A stretch of 6,683 nucleotides of DNA from Rickettsiales bacterium (GCA_947425005.1 CANDYP010000080.1:1-6683); one strand, 5' to 3'. Shown: positions 1-6,508, counted from the first letter of the stretch. The notes: generated by a model not told the origin, from the letters alone. Program-made: numbers and translations.

Positions 1-29
1 AAGGGGGGTAGGGGGGTTTTTCGTCACAA
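1..29. repeat. Partial copy (one arm) of a dispersed G/C-block intergenic repeat
   Basis: Bases 1-29 match bases 6402-6430 at 28 of 29 positions, the only difference being T20 against C6421. The shared features are two runs of six G separated by TA, then a T-rich stretch and TCGTCACAA. The window edge cuts this copy, so the rest of the arm lies upstream. No complementary arm follows before or within the next gene, so on this side it appears as a single arm. It forms the leader of the CCA gene and ends 16 bases before its start codon. Confidence 0.75.
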
Positions 30-45
30 ACTCACAACAAATTAA

Positions 46-1422
46 ATGAAGCCGAAAATTTCTCCCCACCCAGAATTAATTAAAAATCTTCCCGAAGAAG
101 TAAAAACCCTCTTCCAGATTTTTGGTGATGAAATCCGTTTGATTGGCGGTTCGGTGCGTGATTTATTGTTGGAAAAAAAAGTTAATGATTTCGATTTCGC
201 GACTAAATTTTTGCCGGAAGAAATCATAAAAATTCTCACAAAAAATAAAATTCAGGCCATTCCAACCGGCATAAAATTTGGCACGATCACGGCGGTCGTG
301 AATAAAAAAAATTTTGAAATCACAACACTACGCAAAGACAACGAAACCGACGGGCGCCATTGCAGCCCTGAATTTGTCGACGATTATTTTTTAGACGCTG
401 CACGTCGCGACTTCACGATTAACGCGCTCTACCTTGATTCCGCCGGCTCACTTTACGATTACTTCGACGGAATTTCTGACTTAAAAAATCACCAAGTTAA
501 ATTTATTGGCGACGCTAATTGCCGCATCGCAGAGGATTTTTTGCGCATCTTGCGCTTCTTCAGATTCAGTTGCCAATATGCCGAAAAGCTTGATGCGACA
601 GGATTGGAGGCTTGCGTAAAACAAAAAGAAAATCTGCCAAAACTATCGAAAGAAAGAATCAGGGCCGAGGTTTTGAAAATGCTTTCGAGCGACAAAAAAC
701 AAAATTTAGTTGCGATTCTAAGAGTTTTAAAAAGCGCAAAAATTGCTGACGAGATATTTGTTGAGAAGCTTGATATTGAAGCTTTAGAGCATCTTTTCGA
801 AATCGAAAAAAAGTTGGAAATCACGAGCGATTTAAATCTGAAACTGGCGACTTTATTTTTACAAAAAGATTTCGATCTGAAGGTTTTTGCCAAAGAAATT
901 TCGGCGACGAATTTGGAGAAAAAATATTTGCAGTTTCTGAGTTTGCATCGCGATGGACTATACCCAAACAACCTGAAGATACCGAACTTTTCCAAAGTAT
1001 TTTTTAGGAAAAATCGCGACGGAGAATGTAAGCCGTACCAAGTGGTACAGCGTCATTCTCCGAGCGAATTTTTACAAAAAAGACGAAGGAAAAGTTCGGT
1101 ATCTTCAGGTTGTTTGGGTATAGATCTCCAAGCTTTAAAACAACTTCTCGCGTCTACAGAAAAGAACCTAATTCAAGATCTCTACTTACTCACCTTCGCA
1201 AAAAATTTCGATCCCAAAAAACTTCCTGAGGCGCAAAAAATTATCCAGTTCTTACAAGAATTTTCTTTGCCTCATTTCCCTTTGAATGGCGAAGATGTGA
1301 TGCAGTTAGGATTCAGCGGTAAAGCAGTTGGAGAAGCCATTAATCGTGCTAAAAAATTCTGGTCTGAGAATGATTTCAAGACAAACAAAACAGCGTTAAT
1401 AAATTTTTTAAAAACTAATTAG
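46..1422 (+). CDS. cca: CCA tRNA nucleotidyltransferase / poly(A) polymerase family protein with an in-frame palindromic-element insert
   Basis: This class II nucleotidyltransferase is predicted to add or repair the 3' CCA of tRNAs in the cytoplasm, using CTP and ATP. The 458-residue product shows the family motifs in order: GGSVRD (34-39) with metal-binding DFD (48-50), EITTLR (91-96), RRDFTINAL (120-128), and EDFLRILRFFRF (163-174) in the nucleotide-recognition and RNA-binding part. The C-terminal block FPLNGEDVMQLG (411-422) is typical of alphaproteobacterial members; I see no HD domain. Residues about 305-359 are foreign: they are encoded by a 166-bp palindrome, and family similarity resumes after them, so the reading frame survived. 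The insert lies in the C-terminal helical region, far from the catalytic motifs, so activity is probably kept. ATG 46 is chosen because the N-terminus then fits the family; it has no Shine-Dalgarno sequence. CCA-adding and poly(A) polymerase activities are hard to separate by sequence, but CCA addition is the usual role in this lineage. Confidence 0.93.
   Translation: MKPKISPHPELIKNLPEEVKTLFQIFGDEIRLIGGSVRDLLLEKKVNDFDFATKFLPEEIIKILTKNKIQAIPTGIKFGTITAVVNKKNFEITTLRKDNETDGRHCSPEFVDDYFLDAARRDFTINALYLDSAGSLYDYFDGISDLKNHQVKFIGDANCRIAEDFLRILRFFRFSCQYAEKLDATGLEACVKQKENLPKLSKERIRAEVLKMLSSDKKQNLVAILRVLKSAKIADEIFVEKLDIEALEHLFEIEKKLEITSDLNLKLATLFLQKDFDLKVFAKEISATNLEKKYLQFLSLHRDGLYPNNLKIPNFSKVFFRKNRDGECKPYQVVQRHSPSEFLQKRRRKSSVSSGCLGIDLQALKQLLASTEKNLIQDLYLLTFAKNFDPKKLPEAQKIIQFLQEFSLPHFPLNGEDVMQLGFSGKAVGEAINRAKKFWSENDFKTNKTALINFLKTN
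958..1123. repeat. Palindromic element inserted in frame in the CCA gene (Rickettsia-palindromic-element-like)
   Basis: Bases 958-993 are exactly complementary to 1088-1123, giving a 36-bp perfect inverted repeat. The interior is also largely self-complementary. CGGAGAATG (1020-1028) pairs with CATTCTCCG (1054-1062), GTACCA (1035-1040) with TGGTAC (1043-1048), and AAAAA (1009-1013) with TTTTT (1069-1073). The whole element could fold into one long hairpin in DNA or RNA. It supplies about 55 codons without a stop and does not resemble the CCA-enzyme family. Length, palindromy and in-frame residence in a housekeeping gene match the known behaviour of Rickettsia palindromic elements; I do not recognise the specific family. 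Identical arms suggest recent arrival. No second copy is seen in this window. Confidence 0.9.
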
Positions 1423-1547
1423 TGGAAGCTTACTCAGCCTTTGCGCACTTGGCTTTGCGCACCTGTGTTGACTTTTATCTTGGCAAAAATAGTTTCCGCC
1501 GGCATCTGCAATCAAGGTAAGCCTACTCACAAAACTCATCTCAAAAA
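1423..1547. other. Intergenic gap with short direct repeats
   Basis: No gene or RNA is recognised here. Two exact copies of CTTTGCGCAC lie at 1439-1448 and 1453-1462. A second imperfect pair, AAGCTTACTCA (1426-1436) and AAGCCTACTCA (1519-1529), matches at 10 of 11 bases and brackets most of the gap. TTGACT at 1468-1473 resembles a -35 box, but no convincing -10 box lies at the right distance. There is no clear terminator after the CCA gene, so readthrough into the next gene is possible. Confidence 0.4.
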
Positions 1548-1874
1548 ATGGCAACTTCCAAACAAGAGCAGCTTTATAACGAAATTGTTGAATATTATAA
1601 CTACGCAGATCGGTTGCTTAACGCGGTGGAAGACAGCTCTCACGAGCTAGCGGCGCAGCAATTTACGATCATCGAAGATGTAGTTAATAAGTTGGAAGAC
1701 TGCGCAGATAAGCTAACCACACAATACATTGGATTCATCAAAAGTGGTGAATCGGAAAAGGCGACGGAGGCAGTCAGAACCTCGCTAAACGATATCATGT
1801 CCAAGATCGAAGAATGCCGCAATAAAACCCTGATGCTGTACCACCTCGATGAAGCTGTAAAATTTAGCACTTAA
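1548..1874 (+). CDS. Small helical protein of unknown function
   Basis: I do not recognise this 108-residue protein. It is charged and heptad-rich. From composition, three long amphipathic helices are likely (about residues 4-30, 32-66 and 68-104), suggesting a small soluble helical bundle. There is no signal peptide or membrane segment. It has two cysteines (C52 and C90) with no metal-binding pattern. It is accepted as a real gene because it has an ATG start, a protein-like composition, and a stop only 16 bases before the polyprenyl synthase start on the same strand. It probably leads that transcription unit, but this context does not define its function. A reverse-strand frame over the same bases is longest only by chance. 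Confidence 0.75.
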   Translation: MATSKQEQLYNEIVEYYNYADRLLNAVEDSSHELAAQQFTIIEDVVNKLEDCADKLTTQYIGFIKSGESEKATEAVRTSLNDIMSKIEECRNKTLMLYHLDEAVKFST

Positions 1875-1890
1875 GCAAAATGTCGTAATC

Positions 1891-2910
1891 ATGGAAAAAT
1901 TTCAAAACACCATTGTCAGAATCCAACCCGATCTCAAAAAAATTGATCAAATCATTTTAGAATTTTCCGTCGGAAAATCCCCTCTCATTCAAGAAATTTC
2001 CAATCATTTAATCTCTTCCGGTGGCAAGAGAATCAGACCAATTATTTTAATTCTGGCTGCCAAGCTTTGCGGCAGTAAGGATGATTCGGGCTACAATAAT
2101 TTAGGTGCTGCCGTCGAATTAATTCACACTGCAACTTTGCTGCATGATGACGTGGTGGATGGCAGTGAAATTCGTCGCGGCAAAAAAACTGCTAACGCGT
2201 TGTGGGACAACAAAGCCAGCATTTTGGTTGGAGATTATTTATTCTCGATTGCCTTCCAGTTAATGGTGCGCGGCAAAAATTTACACATTCTGGATTTACT
2301 TTCAAAAGCTTCGAGCACGATGGCTGATGGTGAAGTGATGCAGCTAGAAAATTCTTCTGACCTGGCGATTTCCCAAGACAAATATTTCGAAATTATTTTT
2401 GGTAAAACTGCCGTGCTTTTTTCTGCGGCAGCAGAGGTGGGAGCTTTGGTTAATGATCGCCCCGAGGCAGAAGTGTCAGCGCTTCGTGACTTCGGCAAAA
2501 ATCTTGGAATCGTCTTTCAAATCGTTGACGACATGTTGGATTATTCGTCAAAAGAAAATGTTTTAGGCAAAGATTTGGGCAACGATTTTTTTGAAGGAAA
2601 AGTGACTTTACCGATCATTTTAACTTACCAAAAATCTGATGAAAATGATCGTAAATTTATCGCCGAAGTTTTTGCAAAAAATTTGATGACAGCAGAAAAA
2701 AGTCAGGAAGATTTTGCTAAAATTTTAGATTTGATAAAAAAATATCAAGGGCTTGAAGCGGCGAAAGACAAGGCTTTGCAATATCGCGATCAAGCGCTAA
2801 AAAATTTGGAAATTTTTTCTAACCAGAATGCCAACCAAAATGTTTTTGATCTCAAATCGAAAGAAGATTTGGTCACAATTCTGGATTACTCACTTGCTAG
2901 AATTTTTTAA
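1891..2910 (+). CDS. ispB: Long-chain polyprenyl diphosphate synthase (octaprenyl diphosphate synthase-like)
   Basis: This cytoplasmic trans-prenyltransferase extends an allylic diphosphate with isopentenyl diphosphate units, most likely making the ubiquinone side chain. The 339-residue length fits the IspB family. Visible motifs are GGKRIRP (44-50, isopentenyl diphosphate binding), the first Asp-rich motif DDVVD (86-90) followed by RR (95-96), GKT (171-173), the second Asp-rich motif DDMLD (213-217), and GKDLGNDFFEGK (226-237). The residue five before the first Asp-rich motif is alanine (A81). A small residue there is typical of long-chain rather than farnesyl or geranylgeranyl enzymes, which supports an octaprenyl-like product; the exact chain length cannot be read from sequence. 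The stop is 4 bases before the next start, so the two genes are probably co-transcribed. ATG 1891 gives the family's usual N-terminus and has no Shine-Dalgarno sequence. Confidence 0.93.
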   Translation: MEKFQNTIVRIQPDLKKIDQIILEFSVGKSPLIQEISNHLISSGGKRIRPIILILAAKLCGSKDDSGYNNLGAAVELIHTATLLHDDVVDGSEIRRGKKTANALWDNKASILVGDYLFSIAFQLMVRGKNLHILDLLSKASSTMADGEVMQLENSSDLAISQDKYFEIIFGKTAVLFSAAAEVGALVNDRPEAEVSALRDFGKNLGIVFQIVDDMLDYSSKENVLGKDLGNDFFEGKVTLPIILTYQKSDENDRKFIAEVFAKNLMTAEKSQEDFAKILDLIKKYQGLEAAKDKALQYRDQALKNLEIFSNQNANQNVFDLKSKEDLVTILDYSLARIF

Positions 2911-2914
2911 CAAA

Positions 2915-3436
2915 ATGGATTCTCTTCTGAAAAACTTCCTAAAAAAAATCTGTACAATTCTTGCAATCACACTTTTCGCGCAAAGCCCTGCAGCCGCGCA
3001 AATCGTGGATAGCCGCTTCTACCAATGGACGATTTACGAATTGCAAGAAGATGAGTTGAGCGACAAACAATGCTACATTGTAGCTAATCCAATCAAGTCT
3101 GAATCCGATCAGACCACCAGACAAAAACCTTACATCATGATTACGCGTTTTCAAAGACAGCGCATCGAAGAAGTCAGCGTTTACGGCGGTTACGAGTATA
3201 AAATTAACAGCAAAATTTTCGTCATGATCGACGACGCCCAATTCAAATTCCCCAGCAAAAAAGACATCGCCTGGGCCAAAAGCAAAGACGAAGACGTCGA
3301 AGTAATTCAAAGAATGTTGGAAGGTAAAAAAGTTTTAGTTCGCAGCGATTCCGCCATCGGCACCTACGCCATCGACGAATATTCCACCCAAGGCATCGCC
3401 AAAGCCTACGCGCGGATGAGAGAGATTTGTAAGTAG
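2915..3436 (+). CDS. Invasion-associated locus B (IalB) family secreted protein
   Basis: The 173-residue product begins with a signal peptide: KK at 10-11, a hydrophobic core at about 12-22, and likely cleavage near SPAAA-Q (24-29). The mature protein should be exported to the periplasm or envelope. Blocks match the alphaproteobacterial IalB-family pattern: a W in a short strand (W38), CYIVANP (53-59), a central strand run EEVSVYGGYEY (85-95), IAW (118-120), and a C-terminal EYSTQGIAKAYARM (155-168). The mature chain has only two cysteines, C53 and C172, which could form a disulfide. In Bartonella, IalB is linked to erythrocyte invasion, but many family members occur in non-pathogens, so a virulence role should not be assumed. 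The frame is open back to 2828, but that start would overlap ispB and push the signal peptide inward; ATG 2915, 4 bases after the ispB stop, is preferred. Confidence 0.82.
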   Translation: MDSLLKNFLKKICTILAITLFAQSPAAAQIVDSRFYQWTIYELQEDELSDKQCYIVANPIKSESDQTTRQKPYIMITRFQRQRIEEVSVYGGYEYKINSKIFVMIDDAQFKFPSKKDIAWAKSKDEDVEVIQRMLEGKKVLVRSDSAIGTYAIDEYSTQGIAKAYARMREICK

Positions 3437-3442
3437 AAAATT

Positions 3443-3457
3443 TTGAGTGTAACTCAA
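3443..3457. other. Small hairpin just after the IalB-family gene
   Basis: TTGAGT (3443-3448) is complementary to ACTCAA (3452-3457) around a GTA loop. On the minus strand it is followed by a weak T-rich stretch (AATTTTCT), so it could be a weak last stop for transcripts leaving polA. On the plus strand no T-run follows. The stem is short and AT-rich. Confidence 0.35.
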
Positions 3458-3462
3458 GACAT

Positions 3463-3557
3463 CCCTCTACCCCACCCCTTATCAGAGGGGCCTTTGATCA
3501 AGCTCGTGTTAAGCCCCTAGACAAGGGGGATGAGCGCATGCCGGTCGGGGGTTTTTT
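3463..3557. repeat. Decayed copy of the G/C-block inverted repeat between convergent genes
   Basis: This segment resembles the intact repeat at 6387-6508, but its arms have diverged. The left part (3463-3495) reads as C-blocks, then TTATCAG, then AGGGGCC. The right part (3510-3557) starts TAAGCCCC, has a G-block, and ends in a G5T6 run with an extra stretch, GAGCGCATGCCGGTC, interrupting the G-blocks. AGGGGC (3486-3491) still pairs exactly with GCCCCT (3513-3518), and each arm also folds on itself. It occupies most of the space between the two converging genes. Confidence 0.6.
3511..3557 (+). terminator. Probable intrinsic terminator of the ispB unit
   Basis: CCCCT (3514-3518) can pair with AGGGG (3524-3528), and the same C-block could instead pair with the second G-block (3547-3551), which is followed directly by six T residues (3552-3557). 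A G/C stem running into a T-run on the plus strand is the usual intrinsic-terminator arrangement. The next hairpin upstream, CCCCT (3475-3479) with AGGGG (3486-3490), may help. Which fold dominates is uncertain. Confidence 0.45.
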
Positions 3558-3589
3558 ATCCCAGTCTCAGTTTATTAAGAGCAAAAAGA

Positions 3590-6346
3590 TTACCTCCAAC
3601 TATTTCCCACCTTCACATCCACCTTCAGCGGCACATCCAAATCGAAGGCATTTTCCATTTCAGATTTCAGAATTTTGCTGGCGCTTTCCACCTCGTCTTT
3701 TGGCGATTCAATAATCAGTTCATCGTGAATTTGTAGAATGATTTTCGAGCGCAAATTTTGTTCGCGGAATTTTTTGTCGAGGCGAATCATTGCTCTCTTA
3801 ATGATGTCTGCAGCGCTGCCCTGTATGGGCGCATTGATCGAGAGTCTTTCGGCTTCGGCGCGAATCATTGGGTTTTTGTCGTTGATGCCGCGGATAAAAC
3901 ATTTGCGTCCCGAGAGAGTTTTTACGTAACCAAACTGGCGCGCTAACTCGATGTAATTTTTCATGTAGGAATCAATTCCTGGGTAAGCTTCTAAATAAGA
4001 TTTGATGTAAGTGGCGGCTTCTTGTCTGCCGATATCGAGCTGCTTGGCAAGCCCGAAAGCGCTGATGCCGTAGATGATTCCGAAATTAATCGCTTTGGCT
4101 TTTGAACGCGTCGCGTCGTCAATTTCACTTTCAGGAATTCCAAAAACTTGGCTGGCGGTGATGCGGTGAATGTCTTTTCCGTCTTTAAAAGCCGTGACCA
4201 AGTTGTCGATTTTGGCGACGTGAGCGATGACGCGGAGTTCAATCTGGGAGTAGTCCGCCGAGATCAGCAAGTGATCTTTCGCGGCAATAAAACTCTCGCG
4301 AATTTTTTGCCCTTCCAAACTTTTAATCGGAATATTTTGTAAGTTGGGATTGGTGGAATTGAAGCGTCCGGTGATTGTCGAAATCGTCGAAAAACTAGTG
4401 TGAACGCGGCCGGTTTTGGGATCGATTTGTTTGGGCAATGCGTCGGTGTAAGTATTTTTTAATTTCGAAAATTTACGAAAATCTAAAATCTTGTCAGCGA
4501 TGGCGTGGCCTGCTTCGGAGAGTTCTTCTAAAACGCTGGAATTAGTTGAAAGTGCGCCGGTTTTTTTGGATTTTTTGGAAGAATCTAAGCCAAGTTTTTC
4601 GAAGAGAATTTTTCCAAGTTGTTGGGGTGAGGCAATGTTGAATTCTTCGCCGGAAATCTCGTGAATTTCTTTGGTCAGAGTTTGAATTTTGGCGGCAAAT
4701 TCTTGCGAAAGATTCTGTAATTTTTTGACGTCAATCGTGATGCCATCATTCTCCATTTGCGCTAGAATGCGTAAGAGTGGACGCTCGAATGAAAGGTAAG
4801 CCAGATTTAATTTTAGCTCAAAAATTCTGGGGCAGAAATTTTTGTAAAGTTGGTGAATGGCAAAATTTCTGAAAACAAAAAATTCGATTTTTTTTTCAGC
4901 GTCAGAAAAAATTTCCGGCACTTTATTTTTTTCTAAATCAGCGAAAACTTTGCTGAATCCTAAAGCTTCAATATCCTCGTTGAGGTTGAGATCTATTAGC
5001 TCGCGCAGATCAGTTTTGACTGAAGAGTTGATGAGGTGATTGATTAGTGAAACGTCTTCGTAAGATTTTATTTCAGAGATTTTTAGAAAAGTTTTGGCGT
5101 CGAATAAAATTTTTTTGATTGAATCATTGTTAAGAATTTCAGTTAGCACTTCCATTCCAAATCCTTGACTGGCGCTGACTTGGGGCTCTTCCTCAGCAAA
5201 ACTGAATAAATCAAAAGCTTGAGTCGGTGCACTGATTTTTTTGGAATCAGTTAAAGTAAAATAAAAAATTTCTTTCGGAGATTCAGAACTTTTGCAAGTT
5301 GAGATGGTAAGAAAATCGTCGTTACGATCGATTGTCACAATACCGTTTAGCAGCACTTCCTGCTTGAATCTGGAGAGATTTTCTGCGTTAAGAAAGATTT
5401 TCGTGACGTCACGAAAATTTGCTTCTGACCTTGCGGCTGTTGGACTGGGGCTGAAAATTTTGGCCTCATTTTTTACGTTGTCAGAAACGCCAAATTCCTT
5501 GTAAACCCGCAATACAAGCGACTTGAATCCTTGAAACTCGAGGAAGTGAATGAGTTTGTGCGGGTCCACGTCTTTGATTTTTAAGTCGTCTAGCTCTACG
5601 CCTAGCTCCACGTCCTCTCGTAGCGCGGCAAGAATTTTGGAAAGTTTGGCATTTTCAAAACCGTCACTCAAAAGCTGGCGACGTTTTTCTTGTTTGATTT
5701 TGTCGAGATTTTCAAAAATATTTTCGAGAGTTTCGAACTGCTGAATCAACTCTGCTGCGGTTTTGGGGCCAATGCCGCGAACGCCGGGAATATTGTCGGA
5801 AGCGTCTCCCATCAGCGCCAAAATATCTAAAACTTTGTCGGGGCCGACGAAAAATTTTTCTTTAACTTCCGCGGCGCCGATCATTTTATTTTTCATCGCG
5901 TCGTACATCAGCACGCGATCGTCAACCAACTGCATCAAATCTTTGTCGGAAGAAACGATTAAAATTTTGTTGTCCTCAACGGAATATTTTTTGGCGAGAG
6001 TGGCGATGATGTCGTCCGCTTCGAATCCGATTTTCTCGAGAATAGCGAGATTGAGCGCCTCGGCAGCTTCACGCACGATTGGAAATTGCGGGATTAAATC
6101 TTCGGGGCAGGGCGGGCGATTTGCTTTGTAAGCGGGAAAAATTTCGTTGCGGAAAGTTTTGGATCCGGAATCGAAAACGATGGCGGCGTGCGTGACGTCA
6201 AGTCCGGCCAATAATTTAATCAACATGTTGGTGAAGCCGTAAACTGCGCCAACTGGCGTGCCATCTGGTCTGGTGAGTGGCGGCAAAGAATGGTAAGCGC
6301 GAAAAACAAAACCGTAGCCGTCGATCAAGGCAATTTTTCTCGACAT
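3590..6346 (-). CDS. polA: DNA polymerase I with degenerate 3'-5' exonuclease domain
   Basis: This enzyme fills gaps and removes primers in lagging-strand synthesis and excision repair. At 918 residues it has the normal full length. The N-terminal 5'-3' nuclease shows YKANR (73-77), EADD (109-112), SSDKD (132-136), and GDASDNIPGV with GIGPKTAAEL (180-200). The polymerase domain carries motif A DYSQIELR (698-705), motif B with R747, K751, F755 and Y759, and motif C HDE (874-876), so both activities should be intact. The middle domain keeps the fold, but its catalytic acids are gone: the usual DTE is DRN (340-342), the second motif has F420 in place of Asp, and the third has N494 in place of Asp. 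Proofreading is therefore predicted absent. The start at 6346 gives the canonical N-terminus SRKIALIDGYG; no Shine-Dalgarno sequence precedes it. It is transcribed toward, and converges with, the ispB unit. Confidence 0.97.
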   Translation of the reverse strand: MSRKIALIDGYGFVFRAYHSLPPLTRPDGTPVGAVYGFTNMLIKLLAGLDVTHAAIVFDSGSKTFRNEIFPAYKANRPPCPEDLIPQFPIVREAAEALNLAILEKIGFEADDIIATLAKKYSVEDNKILIVSSDKDLMQLVDDRVLMYDAMKNKMIGAAEVKEKFFVGPDKVLDILALMGDASDNIPGVRGIGPKTAAELIQQFETLENIFENLDKIKQEKRRQLLSDGFENAKLSKILAALREDVELGVELDDLKIKDVDPHKLIHFLEFQGFKSLVLRVYKEFGVSDNVKNEAKIFSPSPTAARSEANFRDVTKIFLNAENLSRFKQEVLLNGIVTIDRNDDFLTISTCKSSESPKEIFYFTLTDSKKISAPTQAFDLFSFAEEEPQVSASQGFGMEVLTEILNNDSIKKILFDAKTFLKISEIKSYEDVSLINHLINSSVKTDLRELIDLNLNEDIEALGFSKVFADLEKNKVPEIFSDAEKKIEFFVFRNFAIHQLYKNFCPRIFELKLNLAYLSFERPLLRILAQMENDGITIDVKKLQNLSQEFAAKIQTLTKEIHEISGEEFNIASPQQLGKILFEKLGLDSSKKSKKTGALSTNSSVLEELSEAGHAIADKILDFRKFSKLKNTYTDALPKQIDPKTGRVHTSFSTISTITGRFNSTNPNLQNIPIKSLEGQKIRESFIAAKDHLLISADYSQIELRVIAHVAKIDNLVTAFKDGKDIHRITASQVFGIPESEIDDATRSKAKAINFGIIYGISAFGLAKQLDIGRQEAATYIKSYLEAYPGIDSYMKNYIELARQFGYVKTLSGRKCFIRGINDKNPMIRAEAERLSINAPIQGSAADIIKRAMIRLDKKFREQNLRSKIILQIHDELIIESPKDEVESASKILKSEMENAFDLDVPLKVDVKVGNSWR
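5397..5418. repeat. Perfect 22-bp palindrome in the polA linker
   Basis: Bases 5397-5407 (ATTTTCGTGAC) are exactly complementary to 5408-5418, with no spacer. The segment encodes about residues 310-317 of Pol I, in the variable stretch between the 5'-3' nuclease and the degenerate exonuclease domain. Codons for Asp-Val (GACGTC) explain only the centre of the symmetry. Confidence 0.85.
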
Positions 6347-6386
6347 AAATTAATTGATTTAAGATTTGGGAATTAGTGTACTCAGT

Positions 6387-6508
6387 CTAAGCCCCCCTGA
6401 TAAGGGGGGTAGGGGGGTTTCTCGTCACAAGTTCAGAGTTTCTTTGAAAAAATTTATTTCGAGCCTTGGACGAGAAACCCCCCTACCCCCCTTATCAGGG
6501 GGGCTTAG
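6387..6508. repeat. Intact inverted-repeat element with 40-bp perfect arms in the polA/GST divergent gap
   Basis: Bases 6387-6426 are exactly complementary to 6469-6508, leaving a 42-base central segment (6427-6468). Each arm starts CTAAG, contains C6-TGATAA-G6-TA-G6, and ends TTTCTCGTC. Each arm can also fold on itself through C6/G6 pairing. Weaker symmetry continues a few bases outward on both sides (ACTC near 6379-6383, GAGT near 6512-6515). The same arm begins the window (1-29), and a decayed relative lies at 3463-3557, so this is a dispersed intergenic family. It contains no open reading frame of note. It sits between the divergent starts of polA and the GST-like gene, 40 bases from the polA start and 43 from the other, so it must lie in or beside their promoters. 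Confidence 0.9.

Noticed and set aside
489..995. Minus-strand open frame of 168 codons within the CCA gene
   Set aside because: It is antisense to conserved CCA-enzyme motifs and its product (rich in S, F and K) has no recognisable fold. It is an expected shadow of AT-rich coding sequence.
1441..1650. Plus-strand open frame of 69 codons starting at TTG, with a signal-peptide-like N-terminus
   Set aside because: It needs a TTG start, overlaps the better-supported 108-residue gene by about 100 bases in another frame, and its second half is non-family sequence from that overlap.
2828..2914. N-terminal extension of the IalB-family gene
   Set aside because: The upstream ATG overlaps the end of ispB and would place 29 residues before a clear signal peptide.
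5200..5222. QAFDLF in the Pol I exonuclease-like domain (residues 376-381) as a beta-clamp-binding motif
   Set aside because: It resembles the clamp motif, but alphaproteobacterial Pol I proteins commonly have a DLF- or DLL-containing loop at this position, so family inheritance is the simpler explanation.
4726..6199. Three TGACGTCA octamers in polA (4726-4733, 5404-5411 and about 6192-6199) as a regulatory motif
   Set aside because: Each is centred on an Asp-Val codon pair (GAC GTC) of the protein. Only the copy at 5397-5418 has symmetry extending well beyond this.
6347..6386. Sigma-70-like boxes upstream of polA on the minus strand
   Set aside because: Candidate -35 (TAGACT) and -10 boxes match consensus only weakly and overlap the repeat edge, too poor to list as a promoter.
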